A stretch of 64,000 bases of DNA from Collinsella aerofaciens (GTDB lineage: Bacteria > Actinomycetota > Coriobacteriia > Coriobacteriales > Coriobacteriaceae): positions 124,001 to 188,000 of the forward strand of contig NZ_CP024160.1 of NCBI RefSeq assembly GCF_002736145.1, given 5' to 3'. Shown here piece by piece: positions 8,169-17,900 of this stretch (positions are counted from its first letter, which is position 1; every line of letters starts with the position of its first letter). The notes beneath the pieces were generated by a model. The model was not told the origin of the DNA and did no database searches. It worked only from the letters and a program-made list of their open reading frames with translations. Position numbers and translations under genes: made by a program.

Positions 8169-9374
8169 ATGAGCGGGCTGATTATCGATAGCGAAGCCTG
8201 TATCGGCTGCGGTCGCTGCGTTCGCGCCTGCGCCTCGGGCGGCATTGTGGTGGAGGGTGAGCGCCCCAATCGCTGTGCCCGCGTAACCGACGGCTGTATC
8301 CTGTGCGGTGGGTGCGTCGACGCCTGCCCCGTCAACGCCATCTCGATTGAGCGCGACGAGGCCGCCGGCGCGGCAGACCTTGACGCATATCGAGACATCT
8401 GGATCTTCGTGCAAACTGACGAGCACGACGCCGTGGCATCCGTGGCCTTCGAGCTCATGGGCAAGGGGCGCGAGCTTGCCGATGCCCGCGGCTGCCGTCT
8501 GGTGGCACTGGTCGGCATGAGCCCCGAGGGCTCACTCGGGGACCTGGAGCATCTGATTTGCGCCGGTGCGGACGAAGTTCTGGTCTGTCGTGACGACCGC
8601 CTGCGTCAGAACGACGCGGAGGTCTACGCCCGCTTGATCTGCGATTTGGTGGCCGAGCGCAAGCCCGAGGCCATTCTGTACGGCGCGACCGCCTTTGGTC
8701 GCGAGCTGGCGCCCGGTGTGGCCGTGCGCTTGCAGACGGGCCTTACGGCCGATTGCACGGTGCTTTCGATGGATACGGAGACGGGTCTGCTGCAGCAGAC
8801 GCGCCCGGCGTTTGGCGGCAACCTGATGGCCACCATTATCTGCCCCAACCACCGTCCTCAGATGGCAACGGTGCGCCCCGGCATCTTTAAGGCGCCCGAG
8901 TTTGACTATAGCCGCTCCGGCACGATTGCCCAGGTAGTGCTTGCGGATGACGTTAAGGCCCGTGTCGAGATCTCGATTCCCGCCGAGGAGTGGGGACAGC
9001 AGGCCTCAATTGCCGATGCCGAGCGTCTGGTCGTGGTGGGCCGCGGTATCGGCTCCAAGAAGAATCTGCCCCTGATGCGAAAACTCGCCGATGCCCTGGG
9101 TGCCGAGCTTGGTTGCACGCGCCCCGTGGTGGAGGCCGGCTGGCTGGAGTATCGCCACCAAATTGGCCAGACGGGTGTATCGGTCTCGCCCAAGCTCCTC
9201 GTGAGCATCGGTGTCTCGGGTGCTATCCAGCATCTCGCCGGCATCGGTGGGGCGGAGTGCATTGTCGCCATCAATGAGGACCCGGATGCCCCCATCTTTG
9301 GTGCCGCCCAGTACAAGGTCGTCGGCGATGCCGTTGAGATCGTTGAGGAGCTGCTGGCTCAGCTCGAGTGCTAA
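8169..9374 (+). CDS. etfA: Etf alpha subunit with N-terminal two-[4Fe-4S] ferredoxin domain
   Basis: A 401-residue protein whose first 60 residues are a ferredoxin module with two complete cluster motifs (CIGCGRCVRAC and CILCGGCVDACP). The EtfA body follows, ending in the FAD-binding signature (GQTGVSVSPKLLVSIGVSGA, then PDAPIFGAAQYKVVGD). Ordinary EtfA lacks the ferredoxin part; the fusion is characteristic of the Etf of confurcating lactate dehydrogenases, where the cluster domain accepts electrons from ferredoxin. The start is one base after the etfB stop. Its 3-prime end overlaps the convergent HD gene by 4 bp, with no terminator between them. Confidence 0.92.
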   Translation: MSGLIIDSEACIGCGRCVRACASGGIVVEGERPNRCARVTDGCILCGGCVDACPVNAISIERDEAAGAADLDAYRDIWIFVQTDEHDAVASVAFELMGKGRELADARGCRLVALVGMSPEGSLGDLEHLICAGADEVLVCRDDRLRQNDAEVYARLICDLVAERKPEAILYGATAFGRELAPGVAVRLQTGLTADCTVLSMDTETGLLQQTRPAFGGNLMATIICPNHRPQMATVRPGIFKAPEFDYSRSGTIAQVVLADDVKARVEISIPAEEWGQQASIADAERLVVVGRGIGSKKNLPLMRKLADALGAELGCTRPVVEAGWLEYRHQIGQTGVSVSPKLLVSIGVSGAIQHLAGIGGAECIVAINEDPDAPIFGAAQYKVVGDAVEIVEELLAQLEC

Positions 9375-10183
9375 GCGCTTGCCAGCCAGCGGCGCAGCTC
9401 GTCCTTAAGGCGGCTCCAGGTTGCCTGCGCGGCGGGGTCGGTAAAGGGCCGCGTAATGCCAAAGGGCGCGTCGAGCAGGCGGTAGATATCGCCCTGCTCG
9501 CGCGCCAGCGCGCGGCTTGCCGGATTGACGAGCTCAAACATAAAGCAGATAAGCCCCACCAAGAAGTCGGCGGGCTCATCGCGCTCATCGCGCGTGACGC
9601 AGCGGTGCTCGTTAAAGGCGGTAAGCGCCGGTGTCGAGAAGTGGCTGGCAAGAAACGTCTCCTCATCCACTTTGAGGATGGTGTCGACGGTGCTGTCGGC
9701 GATGGTGCGCATAATGTCGATCTGGTCGCCATCGCGCACGATATCGCAGAAGCTCCGTGTACGGGTGTCGAGTTCCGTGGGCAGGCGAAAATCGCTGTGG
9801 TGGGCGATGCTCGTGCGGATCAGTTCGTCCTCTGCCGGGTCATCGATAAAGTCGCGGATGCTCGTTACGGCGGGTGCATCGGCGGGATTCTCGCCAAAGA
9901 GGACCTCGATGCCCAGCGCTGCATGGCTCATGCTCTCGGCGTCCTTAAAGGTGTCCCAGCGCCGCAGCTGCTCAAAGCGGCCCATATCGTGTAGCAGGCC
10001 GCAAAGCCATGCCAGGTCAATATCTTCTGACGACCAGCCCTGCTCGCGCGCTACGGCATCGCATGCCTCGGCCACGTGGTATGTATGCTCGATTTTGAGC
10101 GCGATGCGTGGGTTGGTGACGTCGTAGGCATCGGTGTAGCTTTTGAAGGCCGCGCGCGCCCGGTCTCGATCGATAGCTGTCAT
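9371..10183 (-). CDS. HD-domain phosphohydrolase
   Basis: A 270-residue soluble protein with an ATG behind AGGAAG. It has an HD-type metal site: H in HTYHVAEAC, the pair in LLHDMGRFEQL, the later TSIAHHSDFRLP and D in VRDGDQIDIMR. HD enzymes hydrolyse nucleotides, cyclic nucleotides or related phosphoesters; the substrate here is unknown. It is monocistronic, convergent with etfA and divergent from azlC. An 11-bp perfect inverted repeat lies between it and azlC. Confidence 0.82.
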   Translation of the reverse strand: MTAIDRDRARAAFKSYTDAYDVTNPRIALKIEHTYHVAEACDAVAREQGWSSEDIDLAWLCGLLHDMGRFEQLRRWDTFKDAESMSHAALGIEVLFGENPADAPAVTSIRDFIDDPAEDELIRTSIAHHSDFRLPTELDTRTRSFCDIVRDGDQIDIMRTIADSTVDTILKVDEETFLASHFSTPALTAFNEHRCVTRDERDEPADFLVGLICFMFELVNPASRALAREQGDIYRLLDAPFGITRPFTDPAAQATWSRLKDELRRWLASA

Positions 10184-10214
10184 AATGACTTCCTAAAAAG
10201 TTGTGTCTTTCGAT

Positions 10215-10250
10215 CCGGTGGCAATTGTAGGCGAACTTTATTGCCACCGG
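10215..10250. promoter_or_regulatory. perfect 11-bp inverted repeat between HD gene and azlC
   Basis: CCGGTGGCAAT at 10215-10225 is matched exactly by ATTGCCACCGG at 10240-10250, 14 bp apart. It lies in the divergent promoter region, about 30 bp from the HD gene start and 60 bp from the azlC start. It could be an operator or an RNA hairpin in the azlC leader; there is no T-run to make it a terminator. Confidence 0.4.
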
Positions 10251-10309
10251 TTGATATTTCTGCTGCGTTGCGAGGCGCGCTGCAGACGACTTACCAGAAT
10301 GGGAGTGGC

Positions 10310-11002
10310 ATGGTCCTTAGGATCTTTAAAATCGTCTGGCCAGTGATGCTTACCTATGTTGCAATAGGCGCGCCGTGCGGAATGATCATGGGGCAGACGG
10401 GAATGGAGCCCTGGATGGTCTTTGCTCTGAGCAGCACGTTTGTGACGGGCAGCGGCCAGTTTATGATCTGCAATCTTTGGCTGGCGGGCGTACCGGCACC
10501 TTCGATTATCGCGAGCGTCGCCGCCATCTCCTCGCGCTTCGCTCTTTATTCGGCATCGATCGCACCCCATCTGGCGGGCGCCTCGAAGCGTCAGACGCTG
10601 GCTGTTGCCGCGACGCTCACCGAGGAGGCATACGGCATCTCGCTTGCCAAGCTGGTTGAGGGGGAGGATTGGGGCCCGCGCGAATCCTTCGTGCTCAACG
10701 TGATCCTCATCGCGACATGGGGCGCTTCGTGCACGATGGGTGCCATCGTCGGTGCCGTTGTCGATGTTCCCACCGCTATTGCGAGTTTCGTCTGCACGTC
10801 GCTCTTTATCTGTCTACTCTTTTCGCAGCGGCTGTCGCGCGGCAACGTTGTCGCGGCGGTTTCGGGCGCGGTGTCCGTCGCCGTATGCAAGTTCTTGGGC
10901 CTCACGAATATTGCCGTGCCGGCAAGCGTCGTGGTCGGCATTGCCATTGCGCTGGCGTGCGATGCTGTATTAGACGGAAGAGGTGTCCGCGATGCCCGTT
11001 AA
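10310..11002 (+). CDS. azlC: AzlC family branched-chain amino acid exporter subunit
   Basis: A 230-residue membrane protein. The ATG at 10310 follows GGGAG and gives the family's normal length; an upstream open frame runs through the divergent gene and is discounted. Features are YVAIGAPCGMIMGQ, the STFVTGSGQFMICNLW segment and AISSRFALYSASIAP, matching the AzlC pattern of small-residue motifs. With AzlD it forms a two-part exporter of branched-chain amino acids in the membrane. The end overlaps the azlD start by 11 bp, indicating coupling. Confidence 0.88.
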   Translation: MVLRIFKIVWPVMLTYVAIGAPCGMIMGQTGMEPWMVFALSSTFVTGSGQFMICNLWLAGVPAPSIIASVAAISSRFALYSASIAPHLAGASKRQTLAVAATLTEEAYGISLAKLVEGEDWGPRESFVLNVILIATWGASCTMGAIVGAVVDVPTAIASFVCTSLFICLLFSQRLSRGNVVAAVSGAVSVAVCKFLGLTNIAVPASVVVGIAIALACDAVLDGRGVRDAR

Positions 11003-11315
11003 CGAGTTCTTGGTTCTGTGGCTGTCGTCGTGGGCTGCTATCGCGTTCTTTCGCATCGCGCCGGCGTTCGCCTTGCGCGGGCGGACCCTGTCGCCCCGCA
11101 TTACCGAGGCCCTGGGTTATATCCCGCCCGCTGCCTTTGCCGCGCTGGTCGCCAACGACTTGGTGAGCCCCGGCGCGTTCGACGCGGGACTCTGGCCTGC
11201 CTTGGTTCCCTGGATTGCGGCTGCCGGCGTCGTGGTGGTGGCAATCAAGACAAAGTCGATGTTGTGGTGCTGTGTTTCGGGCATCGTGCTCTATATCGTT
11301 TTGAGCCTCGTATAA
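10992..11315 (+). CDS. azlD: AzlD family small exporter subunit
   Basis: A 107-residue membrane protein with about four hydrophobic segments (FLVLWLSSWAAIAFFRIAP; YIPPAAFAALVANDLVSPG; LVPWIAAAGVVVVAIKTKS; GIVLYIVLSLV), which is the AzlD pattern. The ATG at 10992 follows GGAAGAGGTG; an in-frame GTG at 10983 is less well placed. It pairs with AzlC. A short gap with no clear terminator separates it from kdgT. Confidence 0.88.
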   Translation: MPVNEFLVLWLSSWAAIAFFRIAPAFALRGRTLSPRITEALGYIPPAAFAALVANDLVSPGAFDAGLWPALVPWIAAAGVVVVAIKTKSMLWCCVSGIVLYIVLSLV

Positions 11316-11455
11316 GAGCGGGGCACGTTTAGCATCCCGGCCAACGAATCCAATTTTTCACCGAGCTGGTCTATTTCTTCTGGTACCATGGTCAAACTTT
11401 ACTGTAGCAAAGCGTGACGTGGGCTTTTGTACCCGTCAGCGGAAATGGGGGTTTC

Positions 11456-12478
11456 ATGGCACAAGAAGCAACCGCCAGCGAGCAAAAGAAATTCAAGGTC
11501 CCGCGCATCCCTGGCGACATCATGATTTATCCGATGATCGTCGGTCTTTTGCTCAACACCTTCTGCCCGCAGGTTTTTGAGATCGGCGGATTCTTTACGG
11601 CTGCCTGCCGCGGTGGCTCCAATACCATCGTCGCCGCGATCCTGCTGTTTGTGGGCGCCGGCATCAGCTTTAAGTCCACGCCGGGCGCCATCAAGACCGG
11701 CATCGTCGTGCTGATTCCCAAGCTGGTCGTCGCAGCGGCTCTCGGCCTGGGCGTGGCATATTTCTTTAACGACAACTTCCTGGGTCTGAGCTCCGTGTCT
11801 ATCATCGGCGGCATCACGTTTTGCAACATGGCGCTCTATACGGGCATCATGGGCGAGTTCGGTGATGAGTCTGAGCAGGGCGCCGTCGGTATCCTGTTCT
11901 TTACGGCCGGCCCCGCCGTCACGATGATCATCCTCGGTGTTTCCGGCCTCGCCAACATTCCCATTGGCACCATTATCGGCTCCATCTTGCCACTCGTTAT
12001 CGGCATGGTTCTGGGCAACCTGTTCCCGTTTATCAAAAACCTGCTGGTTCCCGGTGCCAATCCTGCGATTGCCGTCATCGGATTTCAGCTCGGTGCGTCC
12101 ATGAGCCTTTCGAGCTTCATCACCGGCGGCATCTCGGGCATCCTGCTGGGCCTCATCACCCTCTTTATCGTTGGCCCCATCACCTTTGCCTTCGAGCGCT
12201 TGTGCGGCGGCAACGGCAAGGCCGCCATTGCTTGCTCCACCATCGCCGGCACGGCTATGACCACGCCGGTTGCCCTCGCCGAGGTCGCGCCGCGCTACGC
12301 CGAGCTTGCGCCCACCGCGTACGCTCAGATCGCCACCGCCGTTATCATCACGGCGATCATGGCTCCGATTCTGACTGGCTGGGTCGACAAGAAGTTCTGC
12401 CAAGGCAAGGAGGATCTGTCGCCTGTCGGTGTCGAGGCCATCGAGGAGGCCGTCGCGACTGACATCGATGGCGAGTAG
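11456..12478 (+). CDS. kdgT: 2-keto-3-deoxygluconate permease family protein
   Basis: A 340-residue transporter of the KdgT family with ten or so membrane segments. The ATG at 11456 is preceded by AATGGGGGT; the longer frame starting at 11414 lacks a site. Diagnostic stretches are PRIPGDIMIYPMIVGLLLNT near the N-terminus, GGITFCNMALYTGIMGEFG and AIACSTIAGTAMTTPVALAE. It would import 2-keto-3-deoxygluconate (pectin or uronate breakdown) by proton symport. No KDG kinase or aldolase gene is nearby, so substrate assignment rests on family only. Confidence 0.88.
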   Translation: MAQEATASEQKKFKVPRIPGDIMIYPMIVGLLLNTFCPQVFEIGGFFTAACRGGSNTIVAAILLFVGAGISFKSTPGAIKTGIVVLIPKLVVAAALGLGVAYFFNDNFLGLSSVSIIGGITFCNMALYTGIMGEFGDESEQGAVGILFFTAGPAVTMIILGVSGLANIPIGTIIGSILPLVIGMVLGNLFPFIKNLLVPGANPAIAVIGFQLGASMSLSSFITGGISGILLGLITLFIVGPITFAFERLCGGNGKAAIACSTIAGTAMTTPVALAEVAPRYAELAPTAYAQIATAVIITAIMAPILTGWVDKKFCQGKEDLSPVGVEAIEEAVATDIDGE

Positions 12479-12529
12479 CAATCGATACCCATCAATGATG
12501 CCGGCGTGTGCAATTCGCGCCGTATGGGT

Positions 12530-12565
12530 GCCCGAACAGAAACTGTTTTGCAGTGATGTTCGGGC
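12530..12565 (+). terminator. stem-loop after kdgT
   Basis: GCCCGAACA at 12530-12538 pairs with TGTTCGGGC at 12557-12565 (9 bp perfect, 18-nt loop). It lies 50 bp after the kdgT stop and may end that transcript, but no T-run follows, so termination is not certain. Confidence 0.4.
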
Positions 12566-12578
12566 GCTCTGCTATTAT

Positions 12579-12605
12579 CCCCTTTACCCCTGCGGAGTAA
12601 AGGGG
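12579..12605 (+). repeat. stem-loop in leader of the GGDEF gene
   Basis: CCCCTTTA (12579-12586) pairs with TAAAGGGG (12598-12605), followed by TGTTTATT. A -10-like TATTAT sits just before it at 12573-12578, so the hairpin would be at the 5-prime end of the GGDEF message. It could instead be a weak terminator. Confidence 0.35.
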
Positions 12606-12668
12606 TGTTTATTGCCCTGATTCGAATTGGGCGATTCTGACCACTTGGATATTGAAGGGATGGCGCTA

Positions 12669-13811
12669 GTGGTTAAGGCACTCAAGATTGAGATATTCGT
12701 GCTATGCATGATTGTTCTTATCGGGCTTGCCGTGCGAAGTCGTCGCTCCTTGTTCTCGAGCACCCAGCAGCTATTGTTTAGCATGCTTGGCTACACCTCT
12801 GCCGCGTACATATTATTCGATATGATCTGGACGCTTTCGGACGGTGTGGACGGCACGTTGGGCATTGCTGCCAACTGGATTTCCAACGCGGTTTCGTTTT
12901 CGCTCTTTGCTATCGCGTGTCTCATTTGGTTTATCTATTCCGAGACGGTGCAGGGTTCTCGCCTTTTGACCTCGCGCTATAGGGTGGTGCTTGTAGCGTT
13001 GCCTACGGCTCTGGTGGTCGTGCTGGCGTTTACCAGTTACTGGACGCACGCCCTGTTCTATATCGATTCGCAGGGCGTGTATCGTCGCGGCTTTGCCTAT
13101 ATGATCCAGCCCATCGTCAGCTACTGTTACGTTATACATACGTCCCTGCATGCGTTTGTGCAATCTCGCAGGGTCGAGAGCCTGCAGACGAAGGCCATCT
13201 ATCGAACCTTGGCATTTTTCGCCATTCCGGCCCTGGTGGGCGGTACCTTTCAGGTCGTATACTCGGTGCCCGGCCTTTGTGTCGGCATAATGATTAGCAT
13301 GTTGCTGCTCTACATCATCTACCAGGAGCAGCTCATCTCGACCGACCCGTTGACTGGACTTAACAATCGCAACCGTTTTGAGACCTATATGCTGTCGCTC
13401 TTCTCAAATGTGGATCAGGCCGAAGATGTATATCTGCTTATGATGGACGCCGACGGCTTTAAGCAGATTAACGATCGCTATGGGCATGTGGAGGGCGACC
13501 ACGCTCTTCAGGTCATATCCGCTGCGCTCAAAGAAGTCTGCTCGGCGTCTGGCGGCTTTATCGCACGTTATGGTGGCGATGAGTTCGTGGTGCTCCAAAA
13601 GGCAGTGGCGGAACAGGATATCATGCATCTGTGCGCGACAATCAACGACGAGCTCGCGCGCGTCGAGGTTCCGTATCTGTTGCGGATGTCCATCGGCTAC
13701 GCACGGGTCGGTGACGGTGTCGATACCTGGCAAGACTTGCTTCGCGCTGCCGATGCGGAGCTCTACCGCGTCAAGGCCGAGAAAAAGAAAGCCGGCGTCC
13801 AGATACGCTAG
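12669..13811 (+). CDS. membrane-bound diguanylate cyclase (GGDEF)
   Basis: About 380 residues from the GTG at 12669, which lies 9 bp after GAAGGG; the ATG at 12660 touches that site. The N-terminal 210 residues form seven or so membrane segments (a sensor-like region of no named family). The C-terminal 170 residues are a GGDEF domain with DPLTGLNNR, DADGFKQINDRYGHVEGD and an intact ARYGGDEF active site. It should make cyclic di-GMP from two GTP. There is no RxxD inhibitory site five residues before GGDEF, so product inhibition is unlikely. No EAL or PilZ gene is nearby. Confidence 0.88.
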   Translation: MVKALKIEIFVLCMIVLIGLAVRSRRSLFSSTQQLLFSMLGYTSAAYILFDMIWTLSDGVDGTLGIAANWISNAVSFSLFAIACLIWFIYSETVQGSRLLTSRYRVVLVALPTALVVVLAFTSYWTHALFYIDSQGVYRRGFAYMIQPIVSYCYVIHTSLHAFVQSRRVESLQTKAIYRTLAFFAIPALVGGTFQVVYSVPGLCVGIMISMLLLYIIYQEQLISTDPLTGLNNRNRFETYMLSLFSNVDQAEDVYLLMMDADGFKQINDRYGHVEGDHALQVISAALKEVCSASGGFIARYGGDEFVVLQKAVAEQDIMHLCATINDELARVEVPYLLRMSIGYARVGDGVDTWQDLLRAADAELYRVKAEKKKAGVQIR

Positions 13812-13911
13812 AAAAAGGGGTGCACGCTTGCGTGCGTGGCGGCCCTCAGCTCACCGATGTACTCCATTAAACTAAAGTATGTGAATCTCTCTGCTAAATA
13901 CGGGCAGTTCG

Positions 13912-14847
13912 CTAGGCTTTTTTGGGTTTGTTGACGATGATGATGCCGCCGCAGACCAAGAGCAGGGCAACGATGACGGTAACGGGGCTCGTGCCAGCAC
14001 CCTCGCCGAGCAGCAACGCGCTCAGAGCTACGCCAAAGACCGGGTTCATAAAGCCAAAGACCGAGACGCGGCTGACGGGGTTGACGGCGAGCAGGCGGGA
14101 CCACAGCGAGTACGCGACGGCAGAAATAAGTGCCATATAAATGATGAGTGCGATAGCAGGGGCGATTGCGGTGGGGGATAACGTGCCACCCATCAAAAAG
14201 CCGATGGCGGTGAGGACCAGGCCGCCGACCAAGAACTGCCACCCGGCAAGCAAGACGCCGTCGTGCTTGCGCGAGAAGATGCCGATCAGGCAGGTCGAAA
14301 GAGCACCCGCGACAGTGGAGGCTAGGATAAAGCCCTCGCCATTGAGCCTGAAGCCAAAGGTGCCATCTGCGCCCGAGATGTTGACGAGCGCGACGCCGGC
14401 AAAGCCCAGCGCACAGCCAAGCACCTTGGCCGTATTGAGCTTCTCGGTGTGAAATGCCAGGGCGGCAAAGAGGATTGCGAGGAAGTTGGCGCTGGCCTCG
14501 ATGATGGAGCTCGACATGGCGCTGGCGCGCGAGAGGCCCAGATAGAAAAAGAAGTACTGGCCGATAGTCTGGAAGAGCGACAACGTGAGGATGGGCTTGA
14601 TGTCGCGCGCTTGCGGAACGAGCGGACGGCGCTGGGCCACACTCATGCCAACAATGACCAGCATGCCGGCAAGGGTGAAGCGCAGACCCGCGAAGAGCAG
14701 CTGCGAGGCGCTATCGTGCGCCGGGATACCAAAGAGCGCGTAGCCGATCTTGATGCAGGGAAAGGCCGATCCCCAGAGTGCACAGCAAACAAGACAGCCC
14801 AGGATGAGTCCGGGCAGGGTGGCGAGATACGGCTTGCGGCTTTCCAT
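13912..14847 (-). CDS. EamA/DMT family transporter
   Basis: A 311-residue membrane protein with ten hydrophobic segments in two repeats, as in the drug/metabolite transporter superfamily. The ATG at 14847 follows GGAAGG; a longer frame has no site. Motifs are CALWGSAFPCIKIGY at the first segment and LWSRLLAVNPVSRVSVFGFM near the end, ending in a basic NKPKKA tail. EamA proteins export amino acids or other metabolites; the substrate cannot be told. It stands alone on the minus strand, downstream of the purL terminator. Confidence 0.85.
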   Translation of the reverse strand: MESRKPYLATLPGLILGCLVCCALWGSAFPCIKIGYALFGIPAHDSASQLLFAGLRFTLAGMLVIVGMSVAQRRPLVPQARDIKPILTLSLFQTIGQYFFFYLGLSRASAMSSSIIEASANFLAILFAALAFHTEKLNTAKVLGCALGFAGVALVNISGADGTFGFRLNGEGFILASTVAGALSTCLIGIFSRKHDGVLLAGWQFLVGGLVLTAIGFLMGGTLSPTAIAPAIALIIYMALISAVAYSLWSRLLAVNPVSRVSVFGFMNPVFGVALSALLLGEGAGTSPVTVIVALLLVCGGIIIVNKPKKA

Positions 14848-14870
14848 GATGTCCTTCCTATATGTGCGAA

Positions 14871-14909
14871 GCAAAAAAGAACCCGCCACCGGGAGTGCCG
14901 GTGGCGGGT
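14871..14909 (-). terminator. rho-independent terminator of purL
   Basis: A 12-bp perfect stem (ACCCGCCACCGG at 14881-14892 with CCGGTGGCGGGT at 14898-14909) and a 5-nt loop. On the minus strand the stem is followed by TTCTTTTTTG. It lies 38 bp beyond the purL stop and ends that transcript before the EamA gene. Confidence 0.9.
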
Positions 14910-14946
14910 GATGTTACCCGAGGGGATTGTACCCGATGGGATAGCT

Positions 14947-17900
14947 TTAAGCGAAGTAGGCTACGCCGCTCTCAAAGATCGGCATGAACTTGTCGCCGGG
15001 GACATGCTCGGGCACGTTGCGGTACAGGTTGTCGCCGCGACGCTCGGCATGGCCCATCTTGCCCAGGACGCGGCCGTCGGGGCTCGTGATGCCCTCGATG
15101 GCGAGTGCGGAGCCGTTGGGGTTGACGGAAAGATCCATGTTGGGCTTGCCGTCCTCGCCCACGTACTGCGTGGCGACCTGGCCGTTGGCAATCAGCTGGG
15201 CGAGTACCTCGTCGTTGGCGACAAAGCGGCCCTCGCCGTGGCTGATGGCGACGGTGTAGGGGTCGTCCAGGCTGCACTGCGACAGCCACGGGGACAGATT
15301 GGACGAGATGCGAGTGCGCACCAGACGGCTCTGGTGGCGGCCGATGGTGTTGAACGTCAGCGTGGGCGCATCGGGCGTGGCGTCGACGATGTCACCGTAG
15401 GGCACCAGGCCGAGCTTGACCAGAGCCTGGAAGCCGTTGCAGATGCCCAGCATCAGGCCGTCGCGGGCCTTGAGCAGGTCGCGGACTGCCTCGGTGACCT
15501 CGGGAGCGCGGAAGAACGCCGTGATGAACTTGGCGGAGCCGTCGGGTTCGTCGCCGCCCGAGAAGCCGCCGGGGATCATGACAATCTGGCTTGCACGGAT
15601 GCGGCGGGCAAGCTCGTGGGTGCTCTCGGCGACGGCCTCGGGCGTGAGGTTGTTGATCACGAAGGTGTCGGCCTCGGCACCGGCTGCGCGGAAGGCGCGG
15701 GCGCTGTCGTACTCGCAGTTGTTGCCGGGGAACACGGGGATGATCACGCGCGGGCGGGCGATCTTGGCGCCGCCGTACACGTGGATATCCTTGGCGCGGA
15801 AGTCGATGGTCTCGACCTCGGGGGTCTCACCGGCGCTGCGGTAGGCGAAGACGCCTTCGATGCCGCTCTCCCAGGCCTCCTGGAGCTCGGCGAGCTCGAT
15901 GACCTCGGAGCCGGTGTCGATGACATAGCCCTCGACGGTGGTGCCCAGGGGCTCGACGACAACGCCGTCGGCGACCTCGGGCAGCTCGGCATCCTCGGCG
16001 AGCTCGACGATAAAGCTGCCGTAGAGCGGGGTGAAGAGGCTCTCCACGTCCACGTCCTCGGCAAGCTCGATACCGATCTGGTTGCCGACGCACATCTTAA
16101 AGAGGCTCTCGGCGCCGCAGCCGTAGCCGGGCGTGGAGATTGCCAGGGCGTTGCCGGTGGCGGTGAGCGCCTCGACGGCGTCAAACGCGGCGAGCAGCTG
16201 CTGAGCGTCGGGACGGTAGTCCTCGCCATAGGTGGCGGGGGCGATGCGGACGACGCGGTGCGTCAGGCCCTTGAACTCAGGGGAGACGGCGCGCGCCGCG
16301 CGACCCACGGCCACAGCGAAGCTGATCAGAGTCGGCGGAACGTTAAGCTCGCCGGCCTCGTCCTCAAACGAGCCGCTCATGGAGTCCTTGCCGCCGATGG
16401 CACCGGCGCCCAGGTCGACCTGGGCCATAAGGGCACCCAAGACGGCTGCCATGGGCTTGCCCCAACGCTCGGCCTCGGTGCGCAGACGCTCGAAGTACTC
16501 CTGGAAGGAGAGGTAGGCGCGCTTGTGCTCAAAGCCGGCGGCAACGAGCTTGGCGATGGACTCGACCACGGACAGGTAGGCGCCAGCAAACTGGTCGGCT
16601 TCCATCAGGTAGGGGTTGAAGCCCCATGCCATGGCGCTTGCCGTGGTGGTCTCGCCGTCCACGGGGAACTTGGCGACCATGGCCGAGCTCGGGGTGAGCT
16701 GCGTCTTGCCGCCGAAAGGCATAAGCACGGTTGCGGCGCCGATGGTGGAGTCGAAGCGCTCGGAAAGACCCTTGTTGGAGGCGACGTTGAGGTCGGTGAC
16801 GAGTGAGGTCATGCGCTCGGCGAGCGTGGTGCCGGCCCAGCTGGGCTGCCACACGCTGCGGGCGCACACGTGGGCGACCTGGTGCTTGGGCGCGCCGTTG
16901 GAGTTGAGGAACTCGCGGGATAGGTCGACGATGGCGACGCCGTTCCAGGCCATGCGCATGCGCGGCTCGGCGGTAACCTCGGCGATAACGGTCGCCTCGA
17001 GGTTCTCCTCGGCGGCGTAACCCATGAACTCCTCGACATCACCGTCGGCGACGGCGCAGGCCATGCGCTCCTGGGACTCGGAGATAGCGAGCTCGGTGCC
17101 GTCCAGGCCGTCGTACTTCTTTGTCACGGTGTCCAGGTCCACGTACAGGCCGTCGGCAAGCTCGCCTACGGCGACCGAGACGCCGCCGGCGCCAAAGTCG
17201 TTGCAGCGCTTGATCAGGCGACATGCGTCGCCGCGGCGGAACAGACGCTGCAGCTTGCGCTCGACCGGGGCGTTGCCCTTCTGGACCTCGGCGCCCGAGG
17301 TCTCGATGGACTCGGTGTTCTGGGTCTTGGAGGAGCCAGTGGCACCGCCGATGCCGTCACGGCCGGTGCGGCCGCCCAGCAGGATGATTTTGTCGGTGGG
17401 GGCGGGGCACTCGCGACGCACGTGGTTTGCCGGGGTAGCGCCCACGACGGCGCCGACCTCCATGCGCTTGGCCACGTAGCCGGGGTGATAGAGTTCGTTG
17501 ACCTGACCGGTGGCAAGGCCGATCTGGTTGCCGTAGCTGGAGTAGCCGGCGGCAGCAGTGGTCACGAGCTTGCGCTGCGGCAGCTTGCCCTCGAGCGTCT
17601 CGGAAACCGGGACGGTGGGGTCGCCGGCGCCGGTGACGCGCATGGCCTGGTACACATAGCTGCGGCCCGAGAGCGGGTCACGGATGGCGCCGCCCACGCA
17701 GGTAGCGGCACCGCCGAAGGGCTCGATCTCGGTCGGGTGGTTGTGGGTCTCGTTCTTAAAGAGGAACAGCCAGTCCTGGTCCTCGCCATCGACATCGACC
17801 TTCACCTTGACGGTGCAGGCGTTGATCTCCTCGGACTCGTCGACATCGGTCATGACGCCGGTCTTCTTAAGGTACTTGGCGCCGATGGTGCCCATGTCCA

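Noticed and set aside
9371-9374. 4-bp overlap of convergent etfA and HD genes as a regulatory antisense overlap
   Set aside because: Such short tail-to-tail overlaps are common in compact genomes and carry no further signal here.
14449-16806. A 785-codon plus-strand open frame opposite purL
   Set aside because: It mirrors the GC-rich purL codons, has no ribosome site and no recognisable content; purL on the other strand is certain.
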